DNA of 64,000 nt from Archangium lansingense (GCF_026626635.1 NZ_JAPNKA010000001.1:4092001-4156000); one strand, 5' to 3'. Shown: positions 49,252 through 58,135, counted from the first letter of the stretch. Notes: generated from the letters alone by a model not told the origin. Numbers and translations are program-made.

Positions 49252-51428
49252 TGCTCCGCGCGCTCGCGGCGCTGTTCGCCCTCGTGCCGCTCCTCTGGGC
49301 CCTGCCCGCTGGAGCGCAGAGCGGGGTGACCTACTGCGTTGGCGGGTATGAAGGGACTCCGCCGAACGTGGTGGCTGCATGTGACCAGCCCGCGGTGCGC
49401 GCGATGCACGCGAAGTGGCACTTTCACGACTGGGTCACCAACGGACGGGACTGCTTCGCCTGCTACGACGAGCAGGACAACACCTGCATCACGAAGTTCG
49501 TCAACAACAGTCAGGGCGTCTGGCAGCGCGGGAATGGGTACGACTGTGCGCGGCTCTACGGGGAGAGACACACCGCCGGCCTCGTGGTGGAGCACGTCAT
49601 CAACGGCGAGCACGTCACTCCCCCCGCGCCGCCCCCGCAGATGCAGCTCGAGGCCCGGGTAGAGCGCATCTCCCCTGGCCCCTATACGGCTGGGGACAAG
49701 GTGACCGTGGTGGGCGCGGTCCGCGATGAGAGTGGGGCGCTGCGCCGCATCCTTGGCGGTACCTTCCGCGTCACCGATGCGAGCGGCCAGAGCACCGAGC
49801 ACAAGGGCACCGTGCAGCCGGACGGCACCGTGTCGGCGGGGTTCTCGCTCCCTCCGTCGGACGCCGCCCGCATCGAGTTCATCCCCGAGGCGCCGCCCCT
49901 TGGCCAGAACGAGACGCTCCGCTCGGCGGCCTCCGAGGCCCAGCGCCTGAAGGTGGAGGTCTGCGGCTTCCGGGCGCGCGTGGTGCAGCCCACCGAGCAC
50001 GAGGCGCTCGTCGCGGGACAGTCAGTCCCCTTGAGCGCGCGGCTCTTCGATGCGGCGGGACAGGTGCCAGTGGCCTCGCCGCCCGCGGGCCTCTCGCTGG
50101 AGTTCACCGTGCAGGTGGATGGAGAGACGCCCCAGGTGCTCCGCGCGGACAGCACGCTCTCGGCCACCTGGACTCCGCCCGCGTCCCCCAAGTCGCGTCA
50201 GGTACGTCTCAGCGCAGGTGGGCGTGCGGGCGAGCGCGTGGTGTGCCCCGTGGGGGAGGTCTCCGCCACGGTGAGTGACCTTGGGCTCGGCTTCGATACC
50301 TCGGAGCTGCCGGGCGCCTGCTACGTCGGGCTTCCCTGCCAGGGCACGGTGCGGCTCCTCCGCCCGGAGCCGGGACCGGCACGCCAGCAGGTGGACGCGC
50401 TGCTCGCGGACCCCAAGGTGGAGGCTCGCATGGTGGACACCGGCGACGAGCGCTACCGCGGACCGCCTCGGCCGGATGATCGCTACACGTTCTCCGCCAC
50501 CTACAGCGAGCCCGGGAACGTGAGCTGGTCCATCGTGTTCCAGACGCCGCGAGGGCCCGTGTCCATGCCCGCGCACGAGGTGCGAGTCCGTCCTCCGCTG
50601 AAGCTGGAGCTGCCGGCGGAGCTGGATTTCGGCACCGTGGCCGCGGGCTCCTCCGTGACGACGGCCTGCCAGAAGCTCGACTTCAGCGGCTCCCAAGGCG
50701 CCGAGGAGCACCGCTGGGAGCTGCGTGCCGAGGGGCTCGGCGGTTGCCAGTCGCGCCCGGTGCTCCGCTTCCTCAATGCCTTGGGGCAGGCGGACACGCG
50801 TGGCCTGGAGCCCTCGCTGGGCATCGAGGCGTTGGATCCAAAGGATCGCCGGCTCGACATCTGCCTGGAGGTGCCTCGCTGTGCCGGGGAGGTGTCTCCG
50901 GACTCGGCCGTGCTGCGCGTGGTGCCGCTCACCTCCGAGTTCAAGGCCCAGGAGAAGACGGTGCGCCTGCGCTGGAAGGTCGAGGGTCAGGGCTTCCTCG
51001 GCTGCCATGGGGCATGGGTGTGGCCCGTCCTGGGACTGCTCGGCTTCGGATTGGTGATCGCCGGCTTCACCCAACCCGCGCGCTTCCCGCCCGGTGCCTC
51101 CATCCGCGTGGCCGGGAGCGAGCGCGGCATGCGCCAGTCCGCCGCCATCCTCCTGCAGGCGTGTCCTGGCAGCAGCCCCGGCTTCTATCGTGATGCCCGG
51201 CTGGGTTTGCACGGGGACGGCGAGGTGAATGGCCGCACCCGGAACGCGGTCATCCTCCTGAAGGCCACTCGGGGCTCGGGTGTGCTGCTGACGGGTCTGG
51301 GCCCCCTGGAGCAGCAGGATCGCCGCACCCTCCAATGGGAGCCGGTGGCGGACCTGGCGCAGGGCCATGTTCCTTCCCCTTCGGTGCTGTACCGGGCCGG
51401 GGGCACGTACTTCAAGGTGGAGCTCTAG
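49251..51428 (+). CDS. Large exported membrane protein with a shared cytoplasmic C-terminal domain
   Basis: The 725-residue protein starts at ATG 49251, overlapping the phosphatase stop by one base. A signal peptide (MLRALAALFALVPLLWALPAGAQ) leads to a Cys-rich N-terminal segment (YCVGGY, NGRDCFACYDEQDN, DCARLYG). A long beta-rich region with Ig-like strands follows. One membrane segment lies near 585-605 (WVWPVLGLLGFGLVIAGF). The last 120 residues (VAGSERGMRQSAA, PGFYRDARLGLHG, LQWEPV, YRAGGTYFKV) align with the end of the next gene's product. No known family was recognised. Confidence 0.7.
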   Translation: MLRALAALFALVPLLWALPAGAQSGVTYCVGGYEGTPPNVVAACDQPAVRAMHAKWHFHDWVTNGRDCFACYDEQDNTCITKFVNNSQGVWQRGNGYDCARLYGERHTAGLVVEHVINGEHVTPPAPPPQMQLEARVERISPGPYTAGDKVTVVGAVRDESGALRRILGGTFRVTDASGQSTEHKGTVQPDGTVSAGFSLPPSDAARIEFIPEAPPLGQNETLRSAASEAQRLKVEVCGFRARVVQPTEHEALVAGQSVPLSARLFDAAGQVPVASPPAGLSLEFTVQVDGETPQVLRADSTLSATWTPPASPKSRQVRLSAGGRAGERVVCPVGEVSATVSDLGLGFDTSELPGACYVGLPCQGTVRLLRPEPGPARQQVDALLADPKVEARMVDTGDERYRGPPRPDDRYTFSATYSEPGNVSWSIVFQTPRGPVSMPAHEVRVRPPLKLELPAELDFGTVAAGSSVTTACQKLDFSGSQGAEEHRWELRAEGLGGCQSRPVLRFLNALGQADTRGLEPSLGIEALDPKDRRLDICLEVPRCAGEVSPDSAVLRVVPLTSEFKAQEKTVRLRWKVEGQGFLGCHGAWVWPVLGLLGFGLVIAGFTQPARFPPGASIRVAGSERGMRQSAAILLQACPGSSPGFYRDARLGLHGDGEVNGRTRNAVILLKATRGSGVLLTGLGPLEQQDRRTLQWEPVADLAQGHVPSPSVLYRAGGTYFKVEL

Positions 51429-53504
51429 ATGACGCTCGCGCAACTCGTGCTGCCGCTGCTCCTCTCTGGAGCGGCGGGCGGTGGCAACGAGATCGTTCTC
51501 ATCCTCGACAACTCCTGCTCCATGGGCGTGGAGTCCCGGGACGACACGGGCCGCCGGTATCCGCCCAACGACCCCGAGCGCGCCGCGGTACTCGGGACGC
51601 TCATCGTCGAAGGCCTGGCGCGAGGCTCGGCCGACCGTGTCGGAGTGCTGGCCTTCGGTGACAGCGAGCGAGACGCGCCCCGTCCGGCCCAGAATGCGGA
51701 CGCCATCCGGGCGCTGCCCTATTCGCAGGGCACCTTCTACAAGCGCCCGCTGGAGGAGGCGGGAAACCGGTTACGGAGCTCGGCACTGCCGAACCGGCTG
51801 TTCCTCTTCTTCACGGATGGCGCCCCGCAGGACTTGAGGGACCCATCCGAGGGTCCTCGGGCACTTGGTGTCTCCGAGGGCGCCGACTTCGAGACGCTGG
51901 TCATCGGCCTCTTCGGGAGTGACGAGATACGCCAGACGGGCGAGCAGTTTCTCCGGCCGCTAGTGCGCAATCCGCAGGACCTGGTCTTCGTCCAGAAGCC
52001 GCGCGAGGTGATCGACGCCTTCACCCGTGGCTATGCCCGCGTGCTCGGCTCGAGGCCGGAGACGGGCTCGTTGTCGCCCGGCGAGTCGAAGACCTTCGAG
52101 GTGGGCAAGTACGTGGTGGAGGTGCTGGTGGCCACGGCGTCGGCTTCACCCGGGCCTGCGTACACCGCGAAGCTGGAGGGCCCCCAAGGCAGCGTTCCGG
52201 CCCAGGCCTCTGGAGACAATGGCTGCCCGCCGGGTGTCCGCTACGGGGGCGCGCCGAAGCTGTGCCAGCCGCCGCATCGCCACTATCAGGTCTTTCGCGC
52301 GCCCAACTCGCCGGACCAGCGCAGCCAGTGGACGCTGTCGCTGCCGAAGGGCTCGGGTGACATCGATTACGGACTCATCCTTCGTTACGACCTCGAGGCC
52401 TCGCTGGCGGTGCCGACGACGGCCCGGGTGGGGGAGCCGGTGCGGCTCGATGCGCGGTTGCTCTTCCGAGGGAAGACGTTCGACGACGAGTCCTTCTTCC
52501 AGGCGGACGGCTTCGCGGCCGTGGCCACGCTCGATGGCCAGGAGGTTCCGCTGCGTCACGAGGGGGGAGGGCGCTTCGTGGCGGACTGGACGCCCTCGCA
52601 GTTGTCTCAGGATGGCGCGCCCACGCCGGTGCAGGTGACGTTCCGCAACGCGTGGATGGAGCAGCGCGCGCGCCGGAACGTGCAGGTGGAGGGGTTCCTC
52701 GACCTCGCCCTGGTACCGAATCCCGCTTCGCTCGACCTCGGCCACTGGCGGGGAGAGCGCTCCGAGACGCGCCGGTGCGCCACGGTGGACCTGTCCCGTT
52801 CCACCAACGCGGACCGGGTTCCCATCACCTGTACTGCACAGGGCTCTGTGGAGCAGGGAGTGCTGAGCTGTGCTCCCGTGGCGGGCTCAGAGGCGGACCT
52901 GGGCAATGGCCGCAAGGGACAACCGCTCAAGTATGAAGTCTGCTTTGTCGCCGAGGGCTGCTGCGGCCAGTTGGCTCCCTCGGGGCTCGGGGTGCTTTTT
53001 TCCGCGACGCATCCGCATTACGCCGCCTCTGCCGTGACAGTCCCGACCGTGGTGAAGGTGGACGAGACGGGTTGGCTGCGCTGCTGGTGGCCATGGCTTG
53101 CATTGGCCGGGGGAATGCTTGGCTTTGGCTGGATTGTCGCGGGCTTCGTCCGGCCGCATGACTTCGACCCGGCGGCCAGCGTCTACGTAGCGGGCTCGGA
53201 GATGGGGCTCAAGCGGGCCTCGGCTCTCACGTTGCGCGAGACTCCCGGGGGGACTCGGGGGTTCTACCGCAACGCCCGGATGTGCCTGAACGCGGGAGGA
53301 GACTTCGTGCGCTCTCCGCGTGCGGCAGTGCTCGTCCTGGAGGCGGGGCCGGGTGGCTCCACGCGCTTCGTTACCGCCGCGGGACTTGAGCGCAAGGTGC
53401 AGCGCACCGGGAAGTGGGAGCCCGTGCCGGCAGAGGAACTGGCAATCGGATACACGCCGAATGTGGTGTACCGGGTGGGCAATCTCTATCTGAAGTGGAG
53501 CTGA
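51429..53504 (+). CDS. VWA membrane protein with the same cytoplasmic C-terminal domain
   Basis: The 691-residue protein begins on the base after the previous stop. After a short signal-like stretch the VWA domain starts at once, with the metal site DNSCS at 27-31 and LFLFFTDGA near residue 125. Beta-rich, Cys-containing regions follow, then a membrane segment near 540-565 (WWPWLALAGGMLGFGWIVAGF). Beyond it the cytoplasmic tail (VAGSEMGLKRASA, RGFYRNARMCLNAGG, KWEPVPAEE, YRVGNLYLKW) clearly matches the previous gene. The two proteins probably form a pair or share a cytoplasmic partner. Transcription could continue across the insert to the tubulin-like gene. Confidence 0.85.
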   Translation: MTLAQLVLPLLLSGAAGGGNEIVLILDNSCSMGVESRDDTGRRYPPNDPERAAVLGTLIVEGLARGSADRVGVLAFGDSERDAPRPAQNADAIRALPYSQGTFYKRPLEEAGNRLRSSALPNRLFLFFTDGAPQDLRDPSEGPRALGVSEGADFETLVIGLFGSDEIRQTGEQFLRPLVRNPQDLVFVQKPREVIDAFTRGYARVLGSRPETGSLSPGESKTFEVGKYVVEVLVATASASPGPAYTAKLEGPQGSVPAQASGDNGCPPGVRYGGAPKLCQPPHRHYQVFRAPNSPDQRSQWTLSLPKGSGDIDYGLILRYDLEASLAVPTTARVGEPVRLDARLLFRGKTFDDESFFQADGFAAVATLDGQEVPLRHEGGGRFVADWTPSQLSQDGAPTPVQVTFRNAWMEQRARRNVQVEGFLDLALVPNPASLDLGHWRGERSETRRCATVDLSRSTNADRVPITCTAQGSVEQGVLSCAPVAGSEADLGNGRKGQPLKYEVCFVAEGCCGQLAPSGLGVLFSATHPHYAASAVTVPTVVKVDETGWLRCWWPWLALAGGMLGFGWIVAGFVRPHDFDPAASVYVAGSEMGLKRASALTLRETPGGTRGFYRNARMCLNAGGDFVRSPRAAVLVLEAGPGGSTRFVTAAGLERKVQRTGKWEPVPAEELAIGYTPNVVYRVGNLYLKWS

Positions 53505-53658
53505 GTGCTGCGGTCTCAGTCGAGGCTACCTGTGGTGTTGGCATGCCCAATCCCGCTGTTGGGTTCCTGACTCAGGGTCCGGGCGTCATAGCAGCGAACG
53601 GGCCTACGTGACAGAGTGGGTTCGGAAGACCGTTTGGCACACTCGGAGGCGGTAGCGC

Positions 53659-54138
53659 ATGAGGCAGAAGGAGCCGATGTGGAGCGCTCTGTTTGTTGCC
53701 ATCGTGGCGGCCGGTATTGGATGTGCTCACTCGCAACGACCGGAACCCCGAATCTACGTCATCTCCGAGGACGCTCACGGGGTTGGCACTGCTCTTGGAA
53801 CTGGCGGCTCTGGCTTCCGTAACTGTGATGCGGAGCAGATTGAGTGTTACAATGATTGTTGGAACACCGAGCCTCTGCCATATCCATTCACGGAGAGGGA
53901 TAAGGGTTGGGGCAAGCATTGCACCAGCACATGTCTCAAGCTGTATATGGAATGCGAGAAGGCAAACGAACAGAAGGCTCGGGAGCTGAAGTTCTCGCGT
54001 GTTGACGAAGCGATTGAGTGGATCAGGAATCATAAAGCCCAAGTGGCTCTTGGGACGGTCGTTGTCATCGCTGGCGTTGCCTTTGTCATCACGACAGGCG
54101 GTTCTGGTGCGCTGATTCTGGCTCCTCTTGCTCTCTAA
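53659..54138 (+). CDS. AT-richer lipoprotein with Cys pairs and C-terminal hydrophobic tail (possible exchanged cargo)
   Basis: The 159-residue frame has a lipobox ending in GIGC, with a GGAGG site before the start. The sequence around it is clearly lower in G+C and uses A/T-ending codons more than its neighbours. Cys pairs (EQIECYNDCW and HCTSTCLKLYMEC) could form disulfides. The C-terminal end is a hydrophobic helix (VALGTVVVIAGVAFVI) followed by a Gly-rich tail (TTGGSGALILAPLAL). I recall related myxobacterial small proteins but no function. With the next gene it looks like an acquired pair. Confidence 0.55.
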   Translation: MRQKEPMWSALFVAIVAAGIGCAHSQRPEPRIYVISEDAHGVGTALGTGGSGFRNCDAEQIECYNDCWNTEPLPYPFTERDKGWGKHCTSTCLKLYMECEKANEQKARELKFSRVDEAIEWIRNHKAQVALGTVVVIAGVAFVITTGGSGALILAPLAL

Positions 54139-54150
54139 TTCGGTGCGCCA

Positions 54151-54540
54151 ATGGCCTATAATTCGGATTTCGATGTTGAAGCGGTGATGAAGACGCTTGG
54201 CACCATCAGCGACAAGTTTCAGAAGGACTCACCGGAAGACGAGGCACTCCGGATCGCTGCGGTAGCTTTGCTCTATGTCCGCGACATCCAGAAGCTGGAG
54301 GAGTACCGCTCCTACTTCCGAGAGTTCGTCACGGGTAAGCCCATCATCGTTTCTCATTCATTCGCAACGAGAGAAGAAGCGGATGAATGGCTCACCAGTG
54401 GGAAGGCCACGGAGGGTGAGCTGGTCAGCATCGCGGGCCAGGGTTTCACGGCGCACCATCTGCCAAAGGGATGGAAGTTCCTCCGGGCGTATCTGCCGGA
54501 GGAACTGGACCCCCCTCCAGACAAGCCGGACCCCAAGTAG
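54151..54540 (+). CDS. Small soluble protein paired with the preceding lipoprotein
   Basis: The 129-residue protein starts 12 bases after the lipoprotein stop, so the two are probably cotranscribed. It has no signal peptide or membrane segment. It is acidic with a helical N-terminus (VEAVMKTLGTISDKFQ) and a mixed C-terminus ending in a Pro-rich tail (EELDPPPDKPDPK). Base composition is lower in G+C than its flanks. A cytoplasmic partner or immunity-type role beside an envelope protein is possible, but no family was recognised and this is inference from position. Confidence 0.5.
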   Translation: MAYNSDFDVEAVMKTLGTISDKFQKDSPEDEALRIAAVALLYVRDIQKLEEYRSYFREFVTGKPIIVSHSFATREEADEWLTSGKATEGELVSIAGQGFTAHHLPKGWKFLRAYLPEELDPPPDKPDPK

Positions 54541-54638
54541 GAGCCTGCCTGCTCTCTGGGTGTGAGGGCCGTGTGCTACCCTGAGCCATCGCCGCGCTCG
54601 GTGGCCCCCGGAGGGGTCCTGGAGCGGGGGGCCGCTCG

Positions 54639-56420
54639 ATGGGGAACCAACCCGAGATCGTTCGTCTTCGCGTCCTCTCCAAGGGGGAGGATTTGCGCGA
54701 GGTTTCCGCCTGGCGTATCGGTCCAGGCATCTACCTGACCGCCACCTCTCCCCTGCTGGGGCCCCAACCCGGCGACACGCGCCGGGTCGTGGTCCAGGGA
54801 GCGGGTCAGCCGAAGCAGGTGCTCGTCGTGGAGTCGGATGACGAGTCCAACCTGACGCTGCTGGCACCCGAGGTGGACGGGGCCCGGGACGGCGCGGGCG
54901 CAGGAAGCGCGGCCCTCAAGGTCGAAGTGCTGGATGCCTCAGGGGATACGGAGGATGCGTGGCCGCTGTTGGCGGATGAGCCAGCGGACATCTCGAACTG
55001 CGCCGTGCTCCTCTCCTCTGCGCACGAACGGCAGCGGGTGCTGGGCCGGCTCACCCTCAAGGGAGACTCCCTCGAGGTGATCACGAGCCCGGACTCCCCC
55101 GTGGAGACGCGCGAGCTGTTGGGCTGTCCCGTGCTTCACGGCGGCAAGGTCGTAGGGCTCGTGACCCAGCGGACGCGGACCGAGGGCATGGTGCTCGCCG
55201 TCACTGCTTCGACCATCCTCTCGCTCTGGCGGCGGCGGTGCGAGGCCGGGCCGCAGGACTGGCGGCAGCGGAGCTTTGTCTACGGAACCATCAAGCTGTT
55301 CATGGCCGCCGTTGGCGATCCGGGGGCCTGGACGCGGGAACTCGCTTCCGTGGACCCGCGCCTAAAGCCGGGATTCGGCGCGTATCAGCTCTCGCTGGCC
55401 CAGTCCCAGCAGACGCCGCTGCTCCTCTTCTTGCTGCGGTGCTTGTTGGGTCCGCTCGTCACGGTGCTCCTGTTCGATCTGTCTCTCGCGGGAGCGCTCC
55501 TGTACAACCCCGGGCTGTTCTCCACTGGCCTGCTGAACATCCTGTCGCAGCAACTCGTGATGAGCTTCTGCCTCGCGATCGTGGGAGCACTGGGGCTGAG
55601 TGTGCTCACGGGCGTGGGAGCCGCGGTCGGCGCGGCGACGGTGGGCGGGCTGGCGGGAGGCGTCGCCGTGCTCCTCACGCTCCCCATCCTGGAGAGCACC
55701 TGGAGCGTGGCGGGCATCACCGCGGGGAGTATGTGCGGGACGGCCTGTGGCGTGTTGTGGATGCAGCGGGCGGAGGTCCGGCGCAAGCCCACCCGGGGGC
55801 AGTTGCTGGCGGTGGGGTGGGGTGTGCTCGAGGGGTTGGTTCTCTTCGTCGCGCTGGGCCTCATCGGCCTGGAGTTCACCGGCGCCAGGCTGTCCTGGGG
55901 CGGAGAGCGGGAGAAGGCCATGGGAGCCGTTCTCGGTCTGCTGCTCGTGGCGCCGGGTCTGCTGGCGTTCTTCCTGCGGCGGCGGGAGGCGCCGGGGCAG
56001 TGGTTCGGCACCGTCCTGTTCGGTATGGCAGCGGTCTTCGCCTCGCTGGGCGTCATCCTGCATCCCATCCTGGTCAACCGTCAGCCGGAGAGCCTCATGT
56101 TCGGCGCTGCTGCGGGCGTGCTGACCGGAATCGGCCTGTGCGGCACCTTCAGCCTGATGCACGCGCTGGCGGAGAACTTCGGCGCGGGACCCTGGAGCGA
56201 CGCGGCTCCCTTGCTGGGTACCTGCCTCTTGCTGCCACTGGTGTTCCTCTCCTTCGCGGGGACTGAGGGGGTGTCCCTGGCCCGTTTGGGCGGGTGCCTG
56301 CTCAGCAGCGGTCTGCTGAGCTTCGTGTTGATGATCGCCCGCCAATGGGTACCAGTACCGGCGCGTTACGTCGGCGCCGGGCAGCGCCGCTCGGGGGTCG
56401 GGGTGGAGCCGGGTCCGTGA
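54639..56420 (+). CDS. Degenerate trypsin-like domain fused to a multi-pass membrane region
   Basis: The 593-residue protein has an N-terminal 200-residue region of chymotrypsin-like fold that probably lacks activity: at the place where a GxSGxP-type nucleophile is expected the sequence is ELLGCPVLHGGKVVGLV, with Cys for Ser and no clear catalytic His. A large membrane part follows with about ten hydrophobic segments between 265 and 575 (for example LLNILSQQLVMSFCLAIVGALGL and MGAVLGLLLVAPGLLAFFL). This architecture is unusual: a protease-like sensor domain on a polytopic membrane protein. It may belong to the VWA/tubulin cluster or to the inserted block. Function unknown. Confidence 0.6.
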   Translation: MGNQPEIVRLRVLSKGEDLREVSAWRIGPGIYLTATSPLLGPQPGDTRRVVVQGAGQPKQVLVVESDDESNLTLLAPEVDGARDGAGAGSAALKVEVLDASGDTEDAWPLLADEPADISNCAVLLSSAHERQRVLGRLTLKGDSLEVITSPDSPVETRELLGCPVLHGGKVVGLVTQRTRTEGMVLAVTASTILSLWRRRCEAGPQDWRQRSFVYGTIKLFMAAVGDPGAWTRELASVDPRLKPGFGAYQLSLAQSQQTPLLLFLLRCLLGPLVTVLLFDLSLAGALLYNPGLFSTGLLNILSQQLVMSFCLAIVGALGLSVLTGVGAAVGAATVGGLAGGVAVLLTLPILESTWSVAGITAGSMCGTACGVLWMQRAEVRRKPTRGQLLAVGWGVLEGLVLFVALGLIGLEFTGARLSWGGEREKAMGAVLGLLLVAPGLLAFFLRRREAPGQWFGTVLFGMAAVFASLGVILHPILVNRQPESLMFGAAAGVLTGIGLCGTFSLMHALAENFGAGPWSDAAPLLGTCLLLPLVFLSFAGTEGVSLARLGGCLLSSGLLSFVLMIARQWVPVPARYVGAGQRRSGVGVEPGP

Positions 56421-56471
56421 GGTCCCCCGAGTTGTAAAGCTGTGATCTCGCTAGGGGACTCTGCTTCGGCC

Positions 56472-56966
56472 TCACCGGAATGACTCGACGACAAAGGCAG
56501 ATGCGACGGAAGCATTGAGGATGGCGGTTCCGGGCTTCGACTCGGGGCGCTTCCTGAGTTGGCCATCGCCAAGCCGGGCCACGGCGCAGATGGGCAGTTT
56601 GTCCCCGTCCAGTGGATGGGCCTCGTAGTACCGGATGACCACCTGTGGCCCCCCCGTCCAGACCCACCCGTACAAGCGGGCTGGCGCCTCGATTGTTCCG
56701 AGGTCGTCCTGCAAGACGCTCTCGATTGGCCCGTCATAGAGCGTGATAGGCCAAGCCCCCATCTGGTTCGCATCAAGTTCCACGAGGGCCGCGTCCCCGA
56801 CATGCAACTTCAGATACCGCATGATTTCGAGCGCCTTCGCTGGGCATGCCTCCGGGCCTGGGGTGCCATCTGGGCGCAGGGCTACGCCACCTGGCGTCGT
56901 GGTGCACCCGAAGGGAGCAAGGAGTACGATTGCAGAGCAGAAGAGAATCACCTTCGTCGTGGGCAT
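56472..56966 (-). CDS. Small lipoprotein of unknown function
   Basis: The 164-residue protein starts at the ATG ending at 56966 with AGGAG eight bases upstream. The signal ends in a lipobox (LLAPFGC). The mature part (for example VRYYEAHPLDGDKLP, read as VIRYYEAHPLDGDKLP) has mixed alpha/beta character and two cysteines, but no family was recognised. It lies 15 bases after the DUF2381 gene on the same strand, so the two probably form an operon. In myxobacteria such lipoproteins often accompany DUF2381 genes, and I suggest this as a working grouping. Confidence 0.55.
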   Translation of the reverse strand: MPTTKVILFCSAIVLLAPFGCTTTPGGVALRPDGTPGPEACPAKALEIMRYLKLHVGDAALVELDANQMGAWPITLYDGPIESVLQDDLGTIEAPARLYGWVWTGGPQVVIRYYEAHPLDGDKLPICAVARLGDGQLRKRPESKPGTAILNASVASAFVVESFR

Positions 56967-56981
56967 GAGCGCCGCTCCTGA

Positions 56982-57905
56982 TTAACGAATGAGGCGGCGG
57001 TCCAACAAAATGGCCACCTGCTGGAGCCCATCGCCTCGAAATATCTCTAGAGTCAAGTCAACAAGGCCCTCTTGCGAGACAAAGGCGCTCTTGTCCGCTA
57101 CGACCGCGAGAGAGCCTGACGCGCCAGGGATGATCTCGGATGGATTCATCCGGAGTGCGAACGCTCTGGCTGTGCGCGAGCTCAAGTCAGCGCTCAGCCG
57201 GGTCTCCCCAAGAGTCCAGGGCTCATTGGAGTAGGTGTTGGTGAGGTTGACCAGGACCGCGGCTTTTCCTTTCCCCGAGAAGAGCTTGATCACCATGTGC
57301 GTGTCTCCATCCTTGAGGGTGATGGTCTTCTCCAGGCGAAAGGGCGCCGCTTTTACCGCGCCATTGGCCAGAAGCGTGGCGTAGGCGTGGTCAACCGAGT
57401 TCTCCTCTTTGCGGTGACGTTCGTTCTTCTCGCGGAGCTCACGTGCATCCTCGAGGGCTCGATACAGAGATGAGAGCACCGCATCGTACCCTTCGCGGCT
57501 CTCGAACACGTTCACCTGCTGGTCTACCTGTCGGTTGCCATAGGACTGCTGGCGCGCGGTCACGATGAATGGGAGTTCCGTCCCATCCTTGAGCGTCACC
57601 TGGAGCAGGAATCGATCGCTCGGCGTGAGATCGCGCAGTGGGTACAGGAGCACGAACCTGTCGTGGCAGATCAAGGGCTCGAAGTGCCCCTTCCATCCCA
57701 GCATGTTCGTCCGCTCGGGATCGCAGTCCTTCTCCAATCGGAGGAGAGTCGCGGTCTGGCCGCCGACGTACACCTTGGGGGCCTCGCTCCTCGGATGCTC
57801 CGAGAGGATGAGGGTCCGCGCTGTGGGCTCGCAGACCTCGGGAACGGCCTCGGATGCTACGAGGACGAGGAGCAGGGGAAACCGGAAAAGTAGTGGATGG
57901 TGCAT
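56982..57905 (-). CDS. DUF2381-family protein
   Basis: The 307-residue protein starts at the ATG ending at 57905 (MHHPLLFRFPLLLVL); the 22 codons upstream contain no signal. A cleavable signal peptide leads to a family-typical N-terminal beta region (RTLILSEHP, then VYVGGQTATLLRLEKDC and LLYPLRDLTPSDRFLLQVTL) and a charged helix near 170-190 (ALEDARELREKNERHRKEEN). The DUF2381 family is, as far as I know, largely confined to myxobacteria and has no known function. It is divergent from the tubulin-like gene, separated by 230 bases that contain two palindromes. Confidence 0.75.
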   Translation of the reverse strand: MHHPLLFRFPLLLVLVASEAVPEVCEPTARTLILSEHPRSEAPKVYVGGQTATLLRLEKDCDPERTNMLGWKGHFEPLICHDRFVLLYPLRDLTPSDRFLLQVTLKDGTELPFIVTARQQSYGNRQVDQQVNVFESREGYDAVLSSLYRALEDARELREKNERHRKEENSVDHAYATLLANGAVKAAPFRLEKTITLKDGDTHMVIKLFSGKGKAAVLVNLTNTYSNEPWTLGETRLSADLSSRTARAFALRMNPSEIIPGASGSLAVVADKSAFVSQEGLVDLTLEIFRGDGLQQVAILLDRRLIR

Positions 57906-57908
57906 GGG

Positions 57909-57935
57909 GCGACATAACCTAACAGGACATGTCGC
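57909..57935. promoter_or_regulatory. Palindrome next to the DUF2381 start
   Basis: GCGACAT (57909-57915) and ATGTCGC (57929-57935) form perfect 7-base arms around a 13-base spacer, four bases upstream of the DUF2381 start codon. It may be an operator or part of the leader. Short palindromes of this size can arise by chance. Confidence 0.25.
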
Positions 57936-58078
57936 GAAGGACCACATGCAGTGAGTCCCTCCTTTGCTCATGGGGTACCGGAGATGCTCCTGGCCTAGTC
58001 CGCCGACTCCGTTCGCGAGAGCGACTCTCGGTGCAATCGCCTCGGCTGCCGTGCGTTATCCCTCGACCCATGCCCCCG

Positions 58079-58103
58079 ACGTGTCGTGCTATATCGGACA
58101 CGT
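58079..58103. promoter_or_regulatory. Operator-like palindrome upstream of the tubulin-like gene
   Basis: ACGTGTC (58079-58085) and GACACGT (58097-58103) are perfect 7-base arms around an 11-base centre containing TATATC, which resembles a -10 box. It lies 33 bases before the TTG start. A dimeric regulator bound here would cover the promoter. No -35 box is clear, and the match could be chance. Confidence 0.3.
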
Positions 58104-58135
58104 ACTCTCTACATGCATGACGCGGAGGGGGAGCC

